From contig NZ_JAAGWH010000041.1 in assembly GCF_010682105.1 (NCBI RefSeq), positions 1 through 64,000 of the forward strand: a DNA stretch of 64,000 nucleotides, in the 5' to 3' direction. Positions 11,098-19,814 of the stretch are shown here, piece by piece (position 1 is the first letter of the stretch; each line of letters begins with the position of its first letter). The stretch is from Modestobacter muralis. Its GTDB lineage: Bacteria > Actinomycetota > Actinomycetes > Mycobacteriales > Geodermatophilaceae. Both the position numbers and the translations under genes were made by a program. The notes under the pieces were generated by a model. The model did no database searches and was not told the DNA's origin. It worked only from the letters and a program-made list of their open reading frames with translations.

Positions 11098-12384
11098 ATG
11101 ACACAGCTCCCGCAGGTGCCGCTCAGCCGACGGCGGTTCCTGGCGGCCGGGGCCGCCACGGGCGCGGCCGTCGTCCTCTCCGCCGCGGCGGGGGCGCCGG
11201 ACGCGCGCGCCGCCGGGCCGGGACCCCGGGTGTACGTCCTGGTCGTCGACGGCTGTCGGCCCGACGAGATCAGCCCGGTGCTCACCCCGCGGCTGGCCGC
11301 GCTGCGCAGTGCCGGGACGACGTTCCCGCTGGCGCGCTCGCTGCCGGTGATGGAGACGATCCCCAACCACACGATGATGATGACCGGGGTGCGGCCGGAC
11401 CGGACCGGCGTCCCGAGCAACTCGGTGTTCGACCGGGTCGAGGGCGTCGTCCGCGACCTCGACCGGCCCGGTGACCTGCGCTTCCCGACCCTGCTCGAGC
11501 GGCTGCGGACCGGCGCCCGGACGACGGGCAGCGTGCTGAGCAAGGAGTACCTGTTCGGCGTCTTCGGCACCCGGGCCACCTACCGCTGGGAGCCCTTCCC
11601 GCTGCTGCCGGTCACCGACCACGCGCCCGACGCGGCCACCACGGACGCGCTGATCGCCATGGTCGACGGCCCGGACCCGGACTTCGTGTTCACCAACCTC
11701 GGCGACGTCGACCGGTTCGGGCACGCCGACGTCACCGGCACCACCGTGCAGGCCGCCCGCCGGCTGGCGCTGGCCTCCACCGACCTGCAGGTGGGCCGGT
11801 TCGTCGACCACCTGCGGGCCACCGGCCGCTGGGAGCGCAGCGTGCTGCTGGTCCTGGCCGACCACTCGATGGACTTCTCCCTGCCCACGTCGACCATCTC
11901 GGTGAACCGGGTGCTGGCGCCGCGGCCGGACCTGCAGGCCTCGATCACGATCGCCCAGAACGGAGGCGCCGACCTGCTGTACTGGACCGGGCCGCCCGCC
12001 CGCCGCAAGGCCGGTCTGACCGAGGTCCGCCGGCTGGTGCAGGCCCATCCCGGCGTCCTGTCGGTGCACGTCCCCGGGTCGCTGCGGCTGGGTCCGGAGG
12101 CCGGGGACCTGCTGGCCTACGCCCGGCCCGGCTGGCGGTTCACCGACCCCGAGCCGACCTCCAACCCGATCCCTGGCAACCACGGGCACCCGGCGACCGA
12201 GCCGATCCCGTTCTTCCTCTCCGGCGGGCACCCGGCGCTGCGGCAGGGCCTGAGCAGCAGCGCCCAGGCGCGCACGGTCGACGTGGCGCCGACGGTGGGG
12301 GCGGTGTTCGGGCTGACCGCGCCGACCGGCGGCTACGACGGCGCCCCGCGGCGCGAGGCGTTCGTCGCGCTGCCGCTTCGCTGA
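11098..12384 (+). CDS. Tat-exported nucleotide pyrophosphatase/phosphodiesterase-like protein
   Basis: 428 residues. The N-terminus has a twin-arginine signal (SRRRFLAAGAATGAAVVLSAAAG) with likely cleavage after ARA near residue 39. The mature part is an alkaline-phosphatase-superfamily domain of the type I phosphodiesterase/NPP kind: VYVLVVDGCRPDE (metal-binding Asp), METIPNHTMMMTG (Thr nucleophile position and Asn), TNLGDVDRFGHAD (Asp and His ligands), LVLADHSMDFS and GNHGHP near the C-terminus (last His ligand). Substrate may be a phosphodiester or nucleotide outside the cell. ATG 11098 was chosen because it starts just before the Tat motif; upstream in-frame starts would bury it. Confidence 0.9.
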   Translation: MTQLPQVPLSRRRFLAAGAATGAAVVLSAAAGAPDARAAGPGPRVYVLVVDGCRPDEISPVLTPRLAALRSAGTTFPLARSLPVMETIPNHTMMMTGVRPDRTGVPSNSVFDRVEGVVRDLDRPGDLRFPTLLERLRTGARTTGSVLSKEYLFGVFGTRATYRWEPFPLLPVTDHAPDAATTDALIAMVDGPDPDFVFTNLGDVDRFGHADVTGTTVQAARRLALASTDLQVGRFVDHLRATGRWERSVLLVLADHSMDFSLPTSTISVNRVLAPRPDLQASITIAQNGGADLLYWTGPPARRKAGLTEVRRLVQAHPGVLSVHVPGSLRLGPEAGDLLAYARPGWRFTDPEPTSNPIPGNHGHPATEPIPFFLSGGHPALRQGLSSSAQARTVDVAPTVGAVFGLTAPTGGYDGAPRREAFVALPLR

Positions 12385-12386
12385 CA

Positions 12387-12421
12387 GGGCTGCGCGGTCA
12401 GTCCGGCTGACCGCGCAGCCC
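12387..12421. terminator. Bidirectional terminator (phosphodiesterase / deoR)
   Basis: A perfect 15-bp stem, GGGCTGCGCGGTCAG with loop TCCGG, lies between convergent genes; its left arm overlaps the last codons of the DeoR gene. Confidence 0.85.
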
Positions 12422-13153
12422 GGCTCGGATGAGCGGGATGGGGAACTGCGCGGCGCGCATCGGGTCCAGGGTGTCGTCGGTGATGCCGGCGGTGAACCGC
12501 TCGAAGCCGAACACCCGGAACAGGGCCTCGCGGCCGAACTTGGCGCTGTCGGCGACGAAGAACGCCTCGCTGGCGACCGAGAGCATCTTCCGCTTCAGCT
12601 CGATCTCGTAGCTGGAGGAGGCGTAGATGCCGTCGTCCATCACCGTGCCGGCGCCGAAGACCGCCACGTTGACCCGCATGTGCTCCAGCTGCTGGATCGA
12701 GGTCGGCCCCCACATCGCGTAGCCGGTGGGCAGCAGCTCCCCGCCGATGAACACCAGGTTGATCCGCGGCTTGCGCGCGATCTCCAGGCCGATGCACAGA
12801 TCGTGGGTGACCACCGTCAGCCGGGTGTGCCGCAGGTGCCGAGCGACCGCGAGTGTCGTGGTGCCGCCGTCGAGCAGGATGGTCTGGCCCTCGAGGATCC
12901 GCTCGGCCATGGCCGCGCCGATCGCGTCCTTCTCCGCGCGGTGTGAGTCGTCGGTGCCGCGCACCGGGACGTCGTCCCCGCCGCGCACCGCCGAGGCACC
13001 CCCGCGACTCCGTTGCACCAGGCCGTCGGCCTCGAGCTTCTCCAGGTCGCGCCGGACGGTCGAGCTGTCGACGTCGAAGCGGCGGGACAGGTCGCCCACC
13101 CGCTGGAACCCGCTGTCGAGCAGCAGTTCGACGATGTCCTCCCGTCGACCCAT
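12398..13153 (-). CDS. DeoR family transcriptional regulator
   Basis: 251 residues with the DeoR architecture: N-terminal HTH (REDIVELLLDSGFQRVGDLSRRFDVDSSTVRRDLEKLEADGLVQRSRGGA) and a C-terminal ISOCOT-type sugar-phosphate sensor domain (ILLDGGTTTLAVARHL, FIGGELLPTGYAMWGP, KRKMLSVASEAFFVADSAKFGR). Family members are released from DNA by a phosphorylated sugar. It is divergent from the sugar ABC/DhaKL operon and is its probable regulator. Start ATG at 13153 is preferred because GGAG stands six bases upstream; an ATG at 13159 has the same GGAG touching it. Confidence 0.93.
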   Translation of the reverse strand: MGRREDIVELLLDSGFQRVGDLSRRFDVDSSTVRRDLEKLEADGLVQRSRGGASAVRGGDDVPVRGTDDSHRAEKDAIGAAMAERILEGQTILLDGGTTTLAVARHLRHTRLTVVTHDLCIGLEIARKPRINLVFIGGELLPTGYAMWGPTSIQQLEHMRVNVAVFGAGTVMDDGIYASSSYEIELKRKMLSVASEAFFVADSAKFGREALFRVFGFERFTAGITDDTLDPMRAAQFPIPLIRAGLRGQPD

Positions 13154-13173
13154 GACCATCTCCCTCGAGTGTG

Positions 13174-13245
13174 AGCGTGCAGGTTAGCAGGGCCAACGAC
13201 ACTGCATCGTGCAGAAAGCTCTGGTGATCGCGCAGGATCGCGCAG
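13174..13245. promoter_or_regulatory. Phased direct-repeat operator between deoR and the sugar operon
   Basis: Four copies of a nonamer of form (A)(G/T)CG(T/C)GCAG occur in one orientation: AGCGTGCAG 13174-13182, ATCGTGCAG 13206-13214, ATCGCGCAG 13227-13235 and ATCGCGCAG 13237-13245. Ends are 32, 21 and 10 bases apart, i.e. about three, two and one helical turns, so all face the same side of the DNA. DeoR-type repressors often bind direct repeats. Binding by the adjacent regulator is inferred. Confidence 0.6.
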
Positions 13246-13275
13246 CGACATGCGCGGATTTTGCCCGAGTGGTGC

Positions 13276-13304
13276 TCGACACATGCTCACAATCGGGCTA
13301 CCTT
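13276..13304 (+). promoter_or_regulatory. Predicted promoter of the sugar ABC/DhaKL operon
   Basis: TCGACA (13276-13281) and TACCTT (13299-13304) are spaced by 17 bases, about 75 bases before the start of the binding-protein gene and just downstream of the phased repeats. A run of relatively AT-rich bases surrounds it. Confidence 0.45.
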
Positions 13305-13379
13305 CATGCAGCCGCCGGACAGAGCTGTTCGGCGCGCGGGCGCCTCGCGCGTCCGCGGTCGACACAAGGGAGTGGTCGA

Positions 13380-14423
13380 ATGACGCGCAGGGGAACTGCA
13401 GGGGTCCTGGCCTCGGGCCTGGCTGTCGCACTGCTGGCCGGGTGCAGCTCGGTCGGCGGCGGGTCCACGGGCACCGCAGCCGAGGGTGGCGGCAGCGCCG
13501 CGCCGGAGGACCTCACGATGGTCACGGTGGTCAAGCTGACCGGCATCGCCTGGTTCGACCGGATGGCCGAGGGTGTGGACGCCTATGCCGAGCGCACCGG
13601 AATCGACGCCCGCGTCGAGGGCGGTGACGACGTCAGCCCGGAGAAGCAGATCCAGATCATCCAGGACCTGATCGCCCAGCGGCCCTCGGCGATCACCGTC
13701 GTCCCGAACTCGCCGGAGGCGCTGTCCAACGTGCTCGCCTCCGCGCGCAGCCAGGGCATCAAGGTCGTCTCGCACGAGGCGACCGGGATCGAGAACGTCG
13801 ACGTCGACATCGAGGCGTTCGACAACGCCGTCTACGGCACCCAGATCATGGACGACCTCGGTACCTGCATGGGCGGCGAGGGCAAGTACGTCCAGTTCGT
13901 CGGTGGGCTGACCGCCAAGACGCACATGGAGTGGGTCGGTGCGGCCGAAGAGCACCAGAAGACCGAGTTCCCGGGCATGACCCGGGTCGAGGACCCGATC
14001 GAGAGCACCGACAACGAGAACGCCGCCTACGAGCGGGCCAAGGAGGTCCTGGCGAAGTACCCCGACATCAAGGGCTTCCAGGGCTCGGCCGGCAACGACG
14101 TCCCGGGCATCGCCCGGGCGATCGAGGAGGCCGGCCTGGAGGACGAGGTGTGCGTCATGGGCACGTCCATCCCCTCGGCGGCGGCCAAGTACCTGGAGAC
14201 CGGCTCGATCGACAAGATCTACTTCTGGGACCCGGCCCTGGCCGGTGAGGCCCAGCTGGAGATCGCCCGCATCCTCTCCACCGGCGGGACGATCGAGGAG
14301 GGCACCGACCTGGGGATCGAGGGCTACGACTCGCTCAAGAAGCTCGAGGGCTACGACAACGTGTTCTACGGCGACGCGTCGGTCTCCGTCGACGCCAGCA
14401 CCGCGTCCCAGTACGACTTCTGA
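13380..14423 (+). CDS. Sugar ABC transporter substrate-binding lipoprotein
   Basis: 347 residues. The signal peptide ends in LLAGC, a lipobox, so the mature protein is lipid-anchored at Cys21 or so outside the membrane. The rest is a periplasmic-binding fold of the ribose/autoinducer-2/rhamnose type (Peripla_BP_4): TMVTVVKLTGIAWFDRMAEGV, IIQDLIAQRPSAITVVPNSPEAL, IKVVSHEA, GSAGNDVPGIARAIEEAG, VMGTSIPS and FWDPALAGEAQLEIA. First gene of an operon running to 20695. The ligand is probably a pentose, tetritol, or similar small polyol or sugar given the DhaKL genes downstream (inference). ATG at 13380 follows AAGGGAG. Confidence 0.93.
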   Translation: MTRRGTAGVLASGLAVALLAGCSSVGGGSTGTAAEGGGSAAPEDLTMVTVVKLTGIAWFDRMAEGVDAYAERTGIDARVEGGDDVSPEKQIQIIQDLIAQRPSAITVVPNSPEALSNVLASARSQGIKVVSHEATGIENVDVDIEAFDNAVYGTQIMDDLGTCMGGEGKYVQFVGGLTAKTHMEWVGAAEEHQKTEFPGMTRVEDPIESTDNENAAYERAKEVLAKYPDIKGFQGSAGNDVPGIARAIEEAGLEDEVCVMGTSIPSAAAKYLETGSIDKIYFWDPALAGEAQLEIARILSTGGTIEEGTDLGIEGYDSLKKLEGYDNVFYGDASVSVDASTASQYDF

Positions 14424-14440
14424 TCCCGTCCCGCGACCAC

Positions 14441-14488
14441 CCGGTGCCTGGCGCGCGGTACGTCCCGCCGCCATGCACCGGGCACCGG
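14441..14488 (+). terminator. Hairpin between binding protein and ATPase genes
   Basis: CCGGTGCC and GGCACCGG arms frame about 32 bases in the 75-base gap. Such attenuating or mRNA-stabilising hairpins commonly sit after the binding-protein gene and keep it expressed above the transporter genes; that role is inferred. Confidence 0.45.
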
Positions 14489-14498
14489 AAGGTGCCCC

Positions 14499-16013
14499 AT
14501 GACAACTCCTCCCTCCCCGCGCGAGTCGGTGCCGGTCCTGCAGGTGCGCGACATCGTGAAGACCTACGGCGGCGTGACTGCCCTGAACGGCGTGTCCCTG
14601 GACCTGTTCCCCGGTGAGGTGCTCTGCCTGGCCGGGGAGAACGGGTGCGGCAAGTCCACGCTCATCAAGATCATCTCAGGCGTCGAGAAGCCGGACTCCG
14701 GCGAGATCATCGTCGACGGGGTGGCCCACCCGGCCATGCAGCCGGCGGACGCCATCAAGTCCGGCATCCAGGTCATCTACCAGGACTTCTCGCTGTTCCC
14801 GAACCTCACGGTCGCGGAGAACATCGTCCTGACCTCGGCCGTCGCCGACCGGCGCCGGCTGTACTCGCCGGCCGGGTCCCGGCCCGCCGCGCAGGCCATC
14901 GTCGACGAGCTGGGCCTGGACCTGGACCTGGACGCGGACGTGGACTCCCTGTCGGTGGCCGACAAGCAGCTCACCGCGATCTGCCGGGCACTGGTCAGCG
15001 ACGCCCGGGTCATCGTCATGGACGAGCCCACCACCGCCCTCACGCACACCGAGGTCGAGCGGCTCTTCGCCCTCGTCCAGCGGCTGCGCGACCGCGGGGT
15101 GGCGCTGGTCTTCGTCTCCCACAAGCTCGACGAGGTGCTCCAGGTGTCCCAGCGGGTCACCGTGCTGCGCTCGGGTCGGCACGTCATCACCGCCGACGCG
15201 GCCACCCTCGACCCGCGCTCCGTCGCCCGGCACATGACCGGCCGGGACGTCGACGACTCCCGATCGGTGGGCCTGGTGCCGGTCGAGGGGCCGCCGGTGC
15301 TCGAGGTCGTCGACCTGAGCCTGACCGGTGCCTACGAGGGCATCAGCTTCACACTGCGCCGCGGCGAGGTCCTCGGGGTCACCGGCCTGCTGGGCTCGGG
15401 CCGCACCGAGATAGCCGAGTCGCTGTTCGGCGTCCTCCCCGCCGAGCGCGGCACGGTCCGCGTCGACGGGCAGGAGGTGCGGCTGCACACGATCCGGGAC
15501 GCCGTCCGCGCCGGCATCGGCTACGTGCCCGAGGACCGGCTGTCGCAGGGGCTGTTCATGGACCGCTCGATCGCCGACAACATGATCGCCGGGTCCCTGG
15601 ACGCCCACCGCACCCGCTGGCGCACCGTCGACCGGGCCGGCACCCGGACCACCATCCGCGGTCTGTTCGACCGGCTGCGGATCAAGGCACCGAACGTCGC
15701 CGCTCCCGTGCGGTCGCTGTCCGGGGGCAACGCCCAGCGCGTGGTGCTGGCCAAGTGGCTGGCCACCAAGCCCAAGGTGCTCATGCTCAACGGCCCCACC
15801 GTCGGGGTCGACGTCGGCTCCAAGGAGGAGATCCTGGCCATCCTGCGCGCCGAGGCCGCTGCCGGCATGGGGGTCATCGTCATCTCCGACGACGCCCCCG
15901 AGCTGGTCGCCAGCTGCCACCGGGTCCTGGTCATCCGCCAGGGTCGTCTGGCTCACACCCTCGAGGGTGAAGGCATCAGCGTCGACACGATCCGTGAGCG
16001 GGTGGCGGCGTGA
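14499..16013 (+). CDS. Sugar ABC transporter ATP-binding protein (RbsA-type, two NBDs)
   Basis: 504 residues with two nucleotide-binding domains, as in RbsA/MglA/RhaT. NBD1 has Walker A GENGCGKST near residue 50, a degenerate signature SLSVADKQ, and Walker B VIVMDEPTTAL. NBD2 has the usual weak Walker A (GLLGSGRTE) and a canonical signature SLSGGNAQRV, but its Walker B reads VLMLNGPTVGVDVGSK: the Asp and catalytic Glu found in most relatives (LDEPT) are replaced by Asn and Gly. Energising may therefore rely on a single active composite site. ATG start after GGAAGG; the stop overlaps the next GTG by four bases. Confidence 0.95.
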   Translation: MTTPPSPRESVPVLQVRDIVKTYGGVTALNGVSLDLFPGEVLCLAGENGCGKSTLIKIISGVEKPDSGEIIVDGVAHPAMQPADAIKSGIQVIYQDFSLFPNLTVAENIVLTSAVADRRRLYSPAGSRPAAQAIVDELGLDLDLDADVDSLSVADKQLTAICRALVSDARVIVMDEPTTALTHTEVERLFALVQRLRDRGVALVFVSHKLDEVLQVSQRVTVLRSGRHVITADAATLDPRSVARHMTGRDVDDSRSVGLVPVEGPPVLEVVDLSLTGAYEGISFTLRRGEVLGVTGLLGSGRTEIAESLFGVLPAERGTVRVDGQEVRLHTIRDAVRAGIGYVPEDRLSQGLFMDRSIADNMIAGSLDAHRTRWRTVDRAGTRTTIRGLFDRLRIKAPNVAAPVRSLSGGNAQRVVLAKWLATKPKVLMLNGPTVGVDVGSKEEILAILRAEAAAGMGVIVISDDAPELVASCHRVLVIRQGRLAHTLEGEGISVDTIRERVAA

Positions 16014-17041
16014 GCGGCGGGCTGGCCCGTTTCCGCGGCCGCAACAACGAGGGCGTCCTGGCCGTCGTGCTGCTGCTGCTGGTGGTCGGGATGTCGGTGG
16101 CCAACCCGGCGTTCTTCAGCCTGTCGACCGGCTTCAGCATCCTGCGGGGCTCGATCGTGCCGTTGGTGTTCGCCCTCGGTGTGCTGCTGGTGATCATTTC
16201 CGGCGGCATCGACGTCTCCTTCGCTGCGATCGCCGTCTTCGCGGCCTACACGACGGTGAAGGTCGCCGGCAGCACCGCGCTGCCGCTGGGAGTGCTCGGC
16301 GCGTTCGGGCTCGCCCTGGTCATCGGCGCGCTGCTGGGCCTGGTCAACGGCCTGGTCATCGCACGCTTCCGGCTGCCCACGCTGATCGTCACCCTGGGCA
16401 CGCAGGGCATCTTCAAGGGCGTCCTGCTCACCTACGTCGGCGCCCGGTTCATCGCCGACCTGCCCGACTCCATGGCCGGGCTGTCGACGACCAACCTGCT
16501 GACGATCGGCTCCGGGCAGGGCCGCGCCCAACTGCACGTGCTGGTGCTGCCGGCGATCGCGCTCGCCGTGCTGCTGGCCTGGATGCTGCGTCGGACCATG
16601 TTCGGCCGCAGCATCTACGCCATCGGCGGGGACCAGGAGGCCGCCCGCCGGGCCGGCATCCGGGTGATGCGCACCCAGGTGTGGGTGTTCGCCCTCGTCG
16701 GCATGATGGCCGCGGCCGGCGGCATGTTCCACATGATCATGGGCCGCAGCGCCAACCCACAGGACCTCGTCGGCGGGGAGCTGGACATCATCGCCGCCGT
16801 CGTGCTGGGCGGTGCGTCGATCTTCGGCGGCCGTGGCTCGGTGCTGGGCACCGTGCTCGGCGTCCTGCTGGTCCAGGTGATCAACAACAGCCTGATCCTC
16901 GTCGGCGTCCCCAGCGCCTGGCAGCGCACCGCCGTCGGCGTGCTGCTCATCGTCGGCGTCGGCGTGCAGGCACTGGCGGCCCGGCGCTCGGCCCGCAAGG
17001 TCCATGCCAACGTCATCGACCAGCAGGAGGTGGCGGCATGA
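16010..17041 (+). CDS. Sugar ABC transporter permease (first)
   Basis: 343 residues, branched-chain-type permease (BPD_transp_2, RbsC/RhaP-like) with about nine hydrophobic helices. The family segment GGIDVSFAAIAVFAAYTTV is near residue 65, and AIGGDQEAARRAGIRV plus ELDIIAAVVLGGASIFGGRGS mark the C-terminal half. It pairs with the next gene to form a heterodimeric membrane channel. Overlaps ATPase and next permease genes by four bases each (GTGA, ATGA), so all three are translationally coupled. Confidence 0.95.
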   Translation: MSGGLARFRGRNNEGVLAVVLLLLVVGMSVANPAFFSLSTGFSILRGSIVPLVFALGVLLVIISGGIDVSFAAIAVFAAYTTVKVAGSTALPLGVLGAFGLALVIGALLGLVNGLVIARFRLPTLIVTLGTQGIFKGVLLTYVGARFIADLPDSMAGLSTTNLLTIGSGQGRAQLHVLVLPAIALAVLLAWMLRRTMFGRSIYAIGGDQEAARRAGIRVMRTQVWVFALVGMMAAAGGMFHMIMGRSANPQDLVGGELDIIAAVVLGGASIFGGRGSVLGTVLGVLLVQVINNSLILVGVPSAWQRTAVGVLLIVGVGVQALAARRSARKVHANVIDQQEVAA

Positions 17042-18114
17042 GCCGCACCGACCAGACCCCGCCGCAAGCCGTCGCCGACGGCGGACGGGCCCCGGGCTCG
17101 CTGCTGAGCCGGGTGCAGGCCGACCGCAGCGTCACGCGCATGGTCGTGCTCGTCGTGGTGGCCTTCGCCTTCTTCGCCGTGCTCAACCCCCGGGTGTTCC
17201 TCAGCTCCATCAACCTGCAGAACATCGCGATCTCCTCCCCGGAGATCGGGGTGCTGGCACTGGCGATGATGCTGGCGATGCTCACCGGTGGCATCGACCT
17301 GTCCCTGGTGTCGATCGCCAACCTCTCGGCGATCACCATCTCCACGCTGTTCACCGCGGTGGGGGAGAACGACCCGGCGCTGGCTCAGAGCCTGGCCCCG
17401 CTGTTCGTCCTCGCCGGGATCGGCGTCGGGCTGCTCGGCGGGCTGGTCAACGGGTTCCTGGTCTCCCGGGTCGGCATCACCCCGATCCTGGCCACGCTGG
17501 GCACCATGCAGGCCTTCAACGGCCTCGCGGTGGTGTGGACCGGCGGCACGGTGCTCTACGGGTCGCCGGACTCGCTGACCTCCCTGGGCCAGACCGCCAT
17601 CGCCGGCGTGCCGGTGCTGTTCGTCGTCCTGCTGGTCACCGCAGCCGTGGTCGCGGTGGTCGTCAACCGGACGCCGATCGGGCGGAAGGTGCAGCTGCAG
17701 GGCGCCAACCCGGTCGCGGCCCGCTACTCCGGGATCGACAGCAGGCAGGTGCTCATGCGCACCTACCTGATCTCCGGGGCCCTCGGCGGCCTGGCCGGCG
17801 TGCTGTTCCTCAGCCGCAACCCCACCGCCTCGGCCGACTACGGCGCCTCCTACGTGCTGCTGGTCATCGTCATCGCGGTGCTGGGCGGCACCAACCCCAA
17901 CGGCGGCTTCGCCACCGTCACCGGCGTCGTCCTGGCCACCCTCACGCTGCAGATCGTGGCCAGTGGGTTCACCGCGATCCGCCTGTCCTCCTACCAGTAC
18001 GCCATCGCGCAGGGAGCCATCCTCATCGCCGTCATGGTCATCGACCAGGTGCGGTGGCGACGCCGGCCCCCCCGGCGCAGAGCCGGGACGTCGCAGGCCT
18101 CCACCCCTGCCTGA
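17038..18114 (+). CDS. Sugar ABC transporter permease (second)
   Basis: 358 residues of the same permease family: LTGGIDLSLVSIANLSAI near residue 85, QGANPVAARYSGID near 220 and YVLLVIVIAVLGGTNPNGG near 280. It has an N-terminal cytoplasmic tail of about 35 residues and an Arg-rich C-terminal tail (RWRRRPPRRRAG). Having two different permeases is typical of rhamnose (RhaPQ) and AI-2 (LsrCD) systems rather than ribose (one RbsC), which is a clue to the transporter subclass. Confidence 0.95.
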   Translation: MSRTDQTPPQAVADGGRAPGSLLSRVQADRSVTRMVVLVVVAFAFFAVLNPRVFLSSINLQNIAISSPEIGVLALAMMLAMLTGGIDLSLVSIANLSAITISTLFTAVGENDPALAQSLAPLFVLAGIGVGLLGGLVNGFLVSRVGITPILATLGTMQAFNGLAVVWTGGTVLYGSPDSLTSLGQTAIAGVPVLFVVLLVTAAVVAVVVNRTPIGRKVQLQGANPVAARYSGIDSRQVLMRTYLISGALGGLAGVLFLSRNPTASADYGASYVLLVIVIAVLGGTNPNGGFATVTGVVLATLTLQIVASGFTAIRLSSYQYAIAQGAILIAVMVIDQVRWRRRPPRRRAGTSQASTPA

Positions 18115-18162
18115 CGCCGACCCCGCCGCCCCTCCCCGGACCCAGAAGGAAGTGACCGCACC

Positions 18163-19164
18163 GTGAAGAAGATCATCAACACCCCCGAGGCGTTCGTCGA
18201 CGAGATGATCGAGGGGATCCTGCTGGCCCACCCCGACCAGCTGCGCACCCCCGGCGACGACCCGCGCGTCCTCGTCCGTGCCGACGCCGGCGCCCCCGGC
18301 CGGGTCGGCATCGTCACCGGTGGCGGCTCGGGCCACCTGCCGCTGTTCAAGGGCTACGTGGGCACCGGGCTGTGCTCGGGCGTGGCCATCGGCAACGTGT
18401 TCAGCTCCCCGAGCTCCCAGCAGGTGTTCGAGGCCACCCAGGCCGTCGACGGCGGCGCCGGCGTCCTCTACCTGTACGGCAACTACGGCGGCGACGTCTT
18501 CAACTTCGACCTCGCCGCGGACCTGTCCGAGCTGGAGGACATCACCACCCGCACCGTCGTCGGCCGCGACGACGTCGCCAGCCAGCCCAAGGAGCGCAAG
18601 GCCGACCGGCGCGGGGTCGCCGGCATCTTCTTCGCCTACAAGGCCGCCGGCGCCGCCGCCGAGCGCGGCGACGACCTGGACACGGTCGCCGCGATCGCCG
18701 AGGACGTGGTGGAGCACACGGCCACCATGGGCATCGGGCTGTCCCCGACGATCCTGCCGACCACAGCTCAGCCCAGCTTCACCCTGGAGGACGGTGAGAT
18801 GGAGATCGGCATCGGGATCCACGGCGAGCCCGGCATCCACCGCGGGATGCTGGAGACCGCCGACCAGATCGCCGACCGCATCGTCGGCGCTCTCGTGGCC
18901 GACCTGGAGCTGACCGCCGGCGCCCGGGTCGCCGTCCTGGTCAACGGGATGGGAGCCACCCCGCTGGAGGAGCTGTACGTGCTCTTCCGCCGGGTCCACC
19001 AGGTGCTGTCCGGCCTGGAGGTCACCATCGCCCGCAGCTACGTGGGGGAGTACGCGACCAGCTTGGAGATGGCCGGCGCGTCGATCTCACTGCTCGCCCT
19101 GGACGACGCCCGTCTCGCGCTGCTGGCCGCCCCGGCCCGCTCGCCGTTCTTCGAGGAGGTCTGA
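18163..19164 (+). CDS. dhaK: Dihydroxyacetone kinase-like subunit DhaK
   Basis: 333 residues. Kinase subunit that binds its keto-sugar covalently as a hemiaminal: the substrate His is in IGIGIHGEPGIH (His220). The substrate loop TGGGSGHLPLFKGYVG is near residues 45-60 and the NYGGDVFNFD segment near 108. It works with DhaL, which carries the nucleotide. No DhaM phosphotransferase gene is present, so the pair is more likely ATP-dependent than PTS-dependent. Relatives in mycobacteria phosphorylate L- or D-erythrulose, so dihydroxyacetone is not the only candidate substrate. Start ATG at 18163 follows AGAAGGAAG. Confidence 0.93.
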   Translation: MKKIINTPEAFVDEMIEGILLAHPDQLRTPGDDPRVLVRADAGAPGRVGIVTGGGSGHLPLFKGYVGTGLCSGVAIGNVFSSPSSQQVFEATQAVDGGAGVLYLYGNYGGDVFNFDLAADLSELEDITTRTVVGRDDVASQPKERKADRRGVAGIFFAYKAAGAAAERGDDLDTVAAIAEDVVEHTATMGIGLSPTILPTTAQPSFTLEDGEMEIGIGIHGEPGIHRGMLETADQIADRIVGALVADLELTAGARVAVLVNGMGATPLEELYVLFRRVHQVLSGLEVTIARSYVGEYATSLEMAGASISLLALDDARLALLAAPARSPFFEEV

Positions 19165-19166
19165 CC

Positions 19167-19814
19167 GTGCTGGCCACCGAGCTCAACGAGTCCATCCGCC
19201 GCAGCCTGACCGAGCTGGTCCGCTACGCCGACGAGCTGCGCGACCTGGACCAGGCCCTCGGCGACGGCGACCTCGGGATCACCGTCTCCCTGGGCGCCAC
19301 CGCGGTGATCGCCGCGCTGGAGGAGCTGCCGGACGCGGCGACCCCGGCCGAGATCGCCAAGGCCTGCGCCAAGGCCTTCGCCAACGCCAACCCCTCGACG
19401 ATGGCGGCCCTGGTCGCCGGCGGACTGCTGGCCGGGTCCAAGACCTGGACCGACACCACCGAGGTCGACGTCGCCGCGGCCGCGCGCTTCATCCGGGCCG
19501 GCGGGGCCAACATCGGCCAGCGCGGCAAGACCGAGCTGGGGGACAAGACGATCCTCGACGCGATCATGCCGGCCGCCGACGCCCTGGAGGCCGGGGGTGA
19601 CGCCGTGACCGCACTCGACGCCGCGATCGCCGCCGCCGAGCGCGCGGTCGTCGAGACCCGCGGCCTGCAGTCCCGCCGGGGCCGGGCCTCCTGGCTCCAG
19701 GAACGCAGCATCGGGCTGCAGGACCCTGGCGCGACCGCGTTCTGGCGGTACCTGCAGTCCTGGCGCGCGGCCAACGTGGCCGGCGCAGAGCAGCTGAGCG
19801 GAGAACTCGCATGA
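19167..19814 (+). CDS. dhaL: Dihydroxyacetone kinase-like subunit DhaL
   Basis: 215 residues, the all-helical nucleotide-binding subunit. The Mg-ADP/ATP ligand motif is LDQALGDGDLGITVSLG near residues 30-46, with KTELGDKTILDAI near 115 and the lid RRGRASWLQERSIGLQDPGA near 172-190. It transfers the phosphate to the sugar held by DhaK. GTG start at 19167 is two bases past the dhaK stop, and GAGGAGG ribosome site lies inside the end of dhaK. The stop overlaps the next ATG (ATGA). Confidence 0.92.
   Translation: MLATELNESIRRSLTELVRYADELRDLDQALGDGDLGITVSLGATAVIAALEELPDAATPAEIAKACAKAFANANPSTMAALVAGGLLAGSKTWTDTTEVDVAAAARFIRAGGANIGQRGKTELGDKTILDAIMPAADALEAGGDAVTALDAAIAAAERAVVETRGLQSRRGRASWLQERSIGLQDPGATAFWRYLQSWRAANVAGAEQLSGELA

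Noticed and set aside
18163-19814. PTS-type dihydroxyacetone kinase
   Set aside because: No DhaM or other PTS gene nearby; the pair may use ATP, though this cannot be proved from sequence alone.
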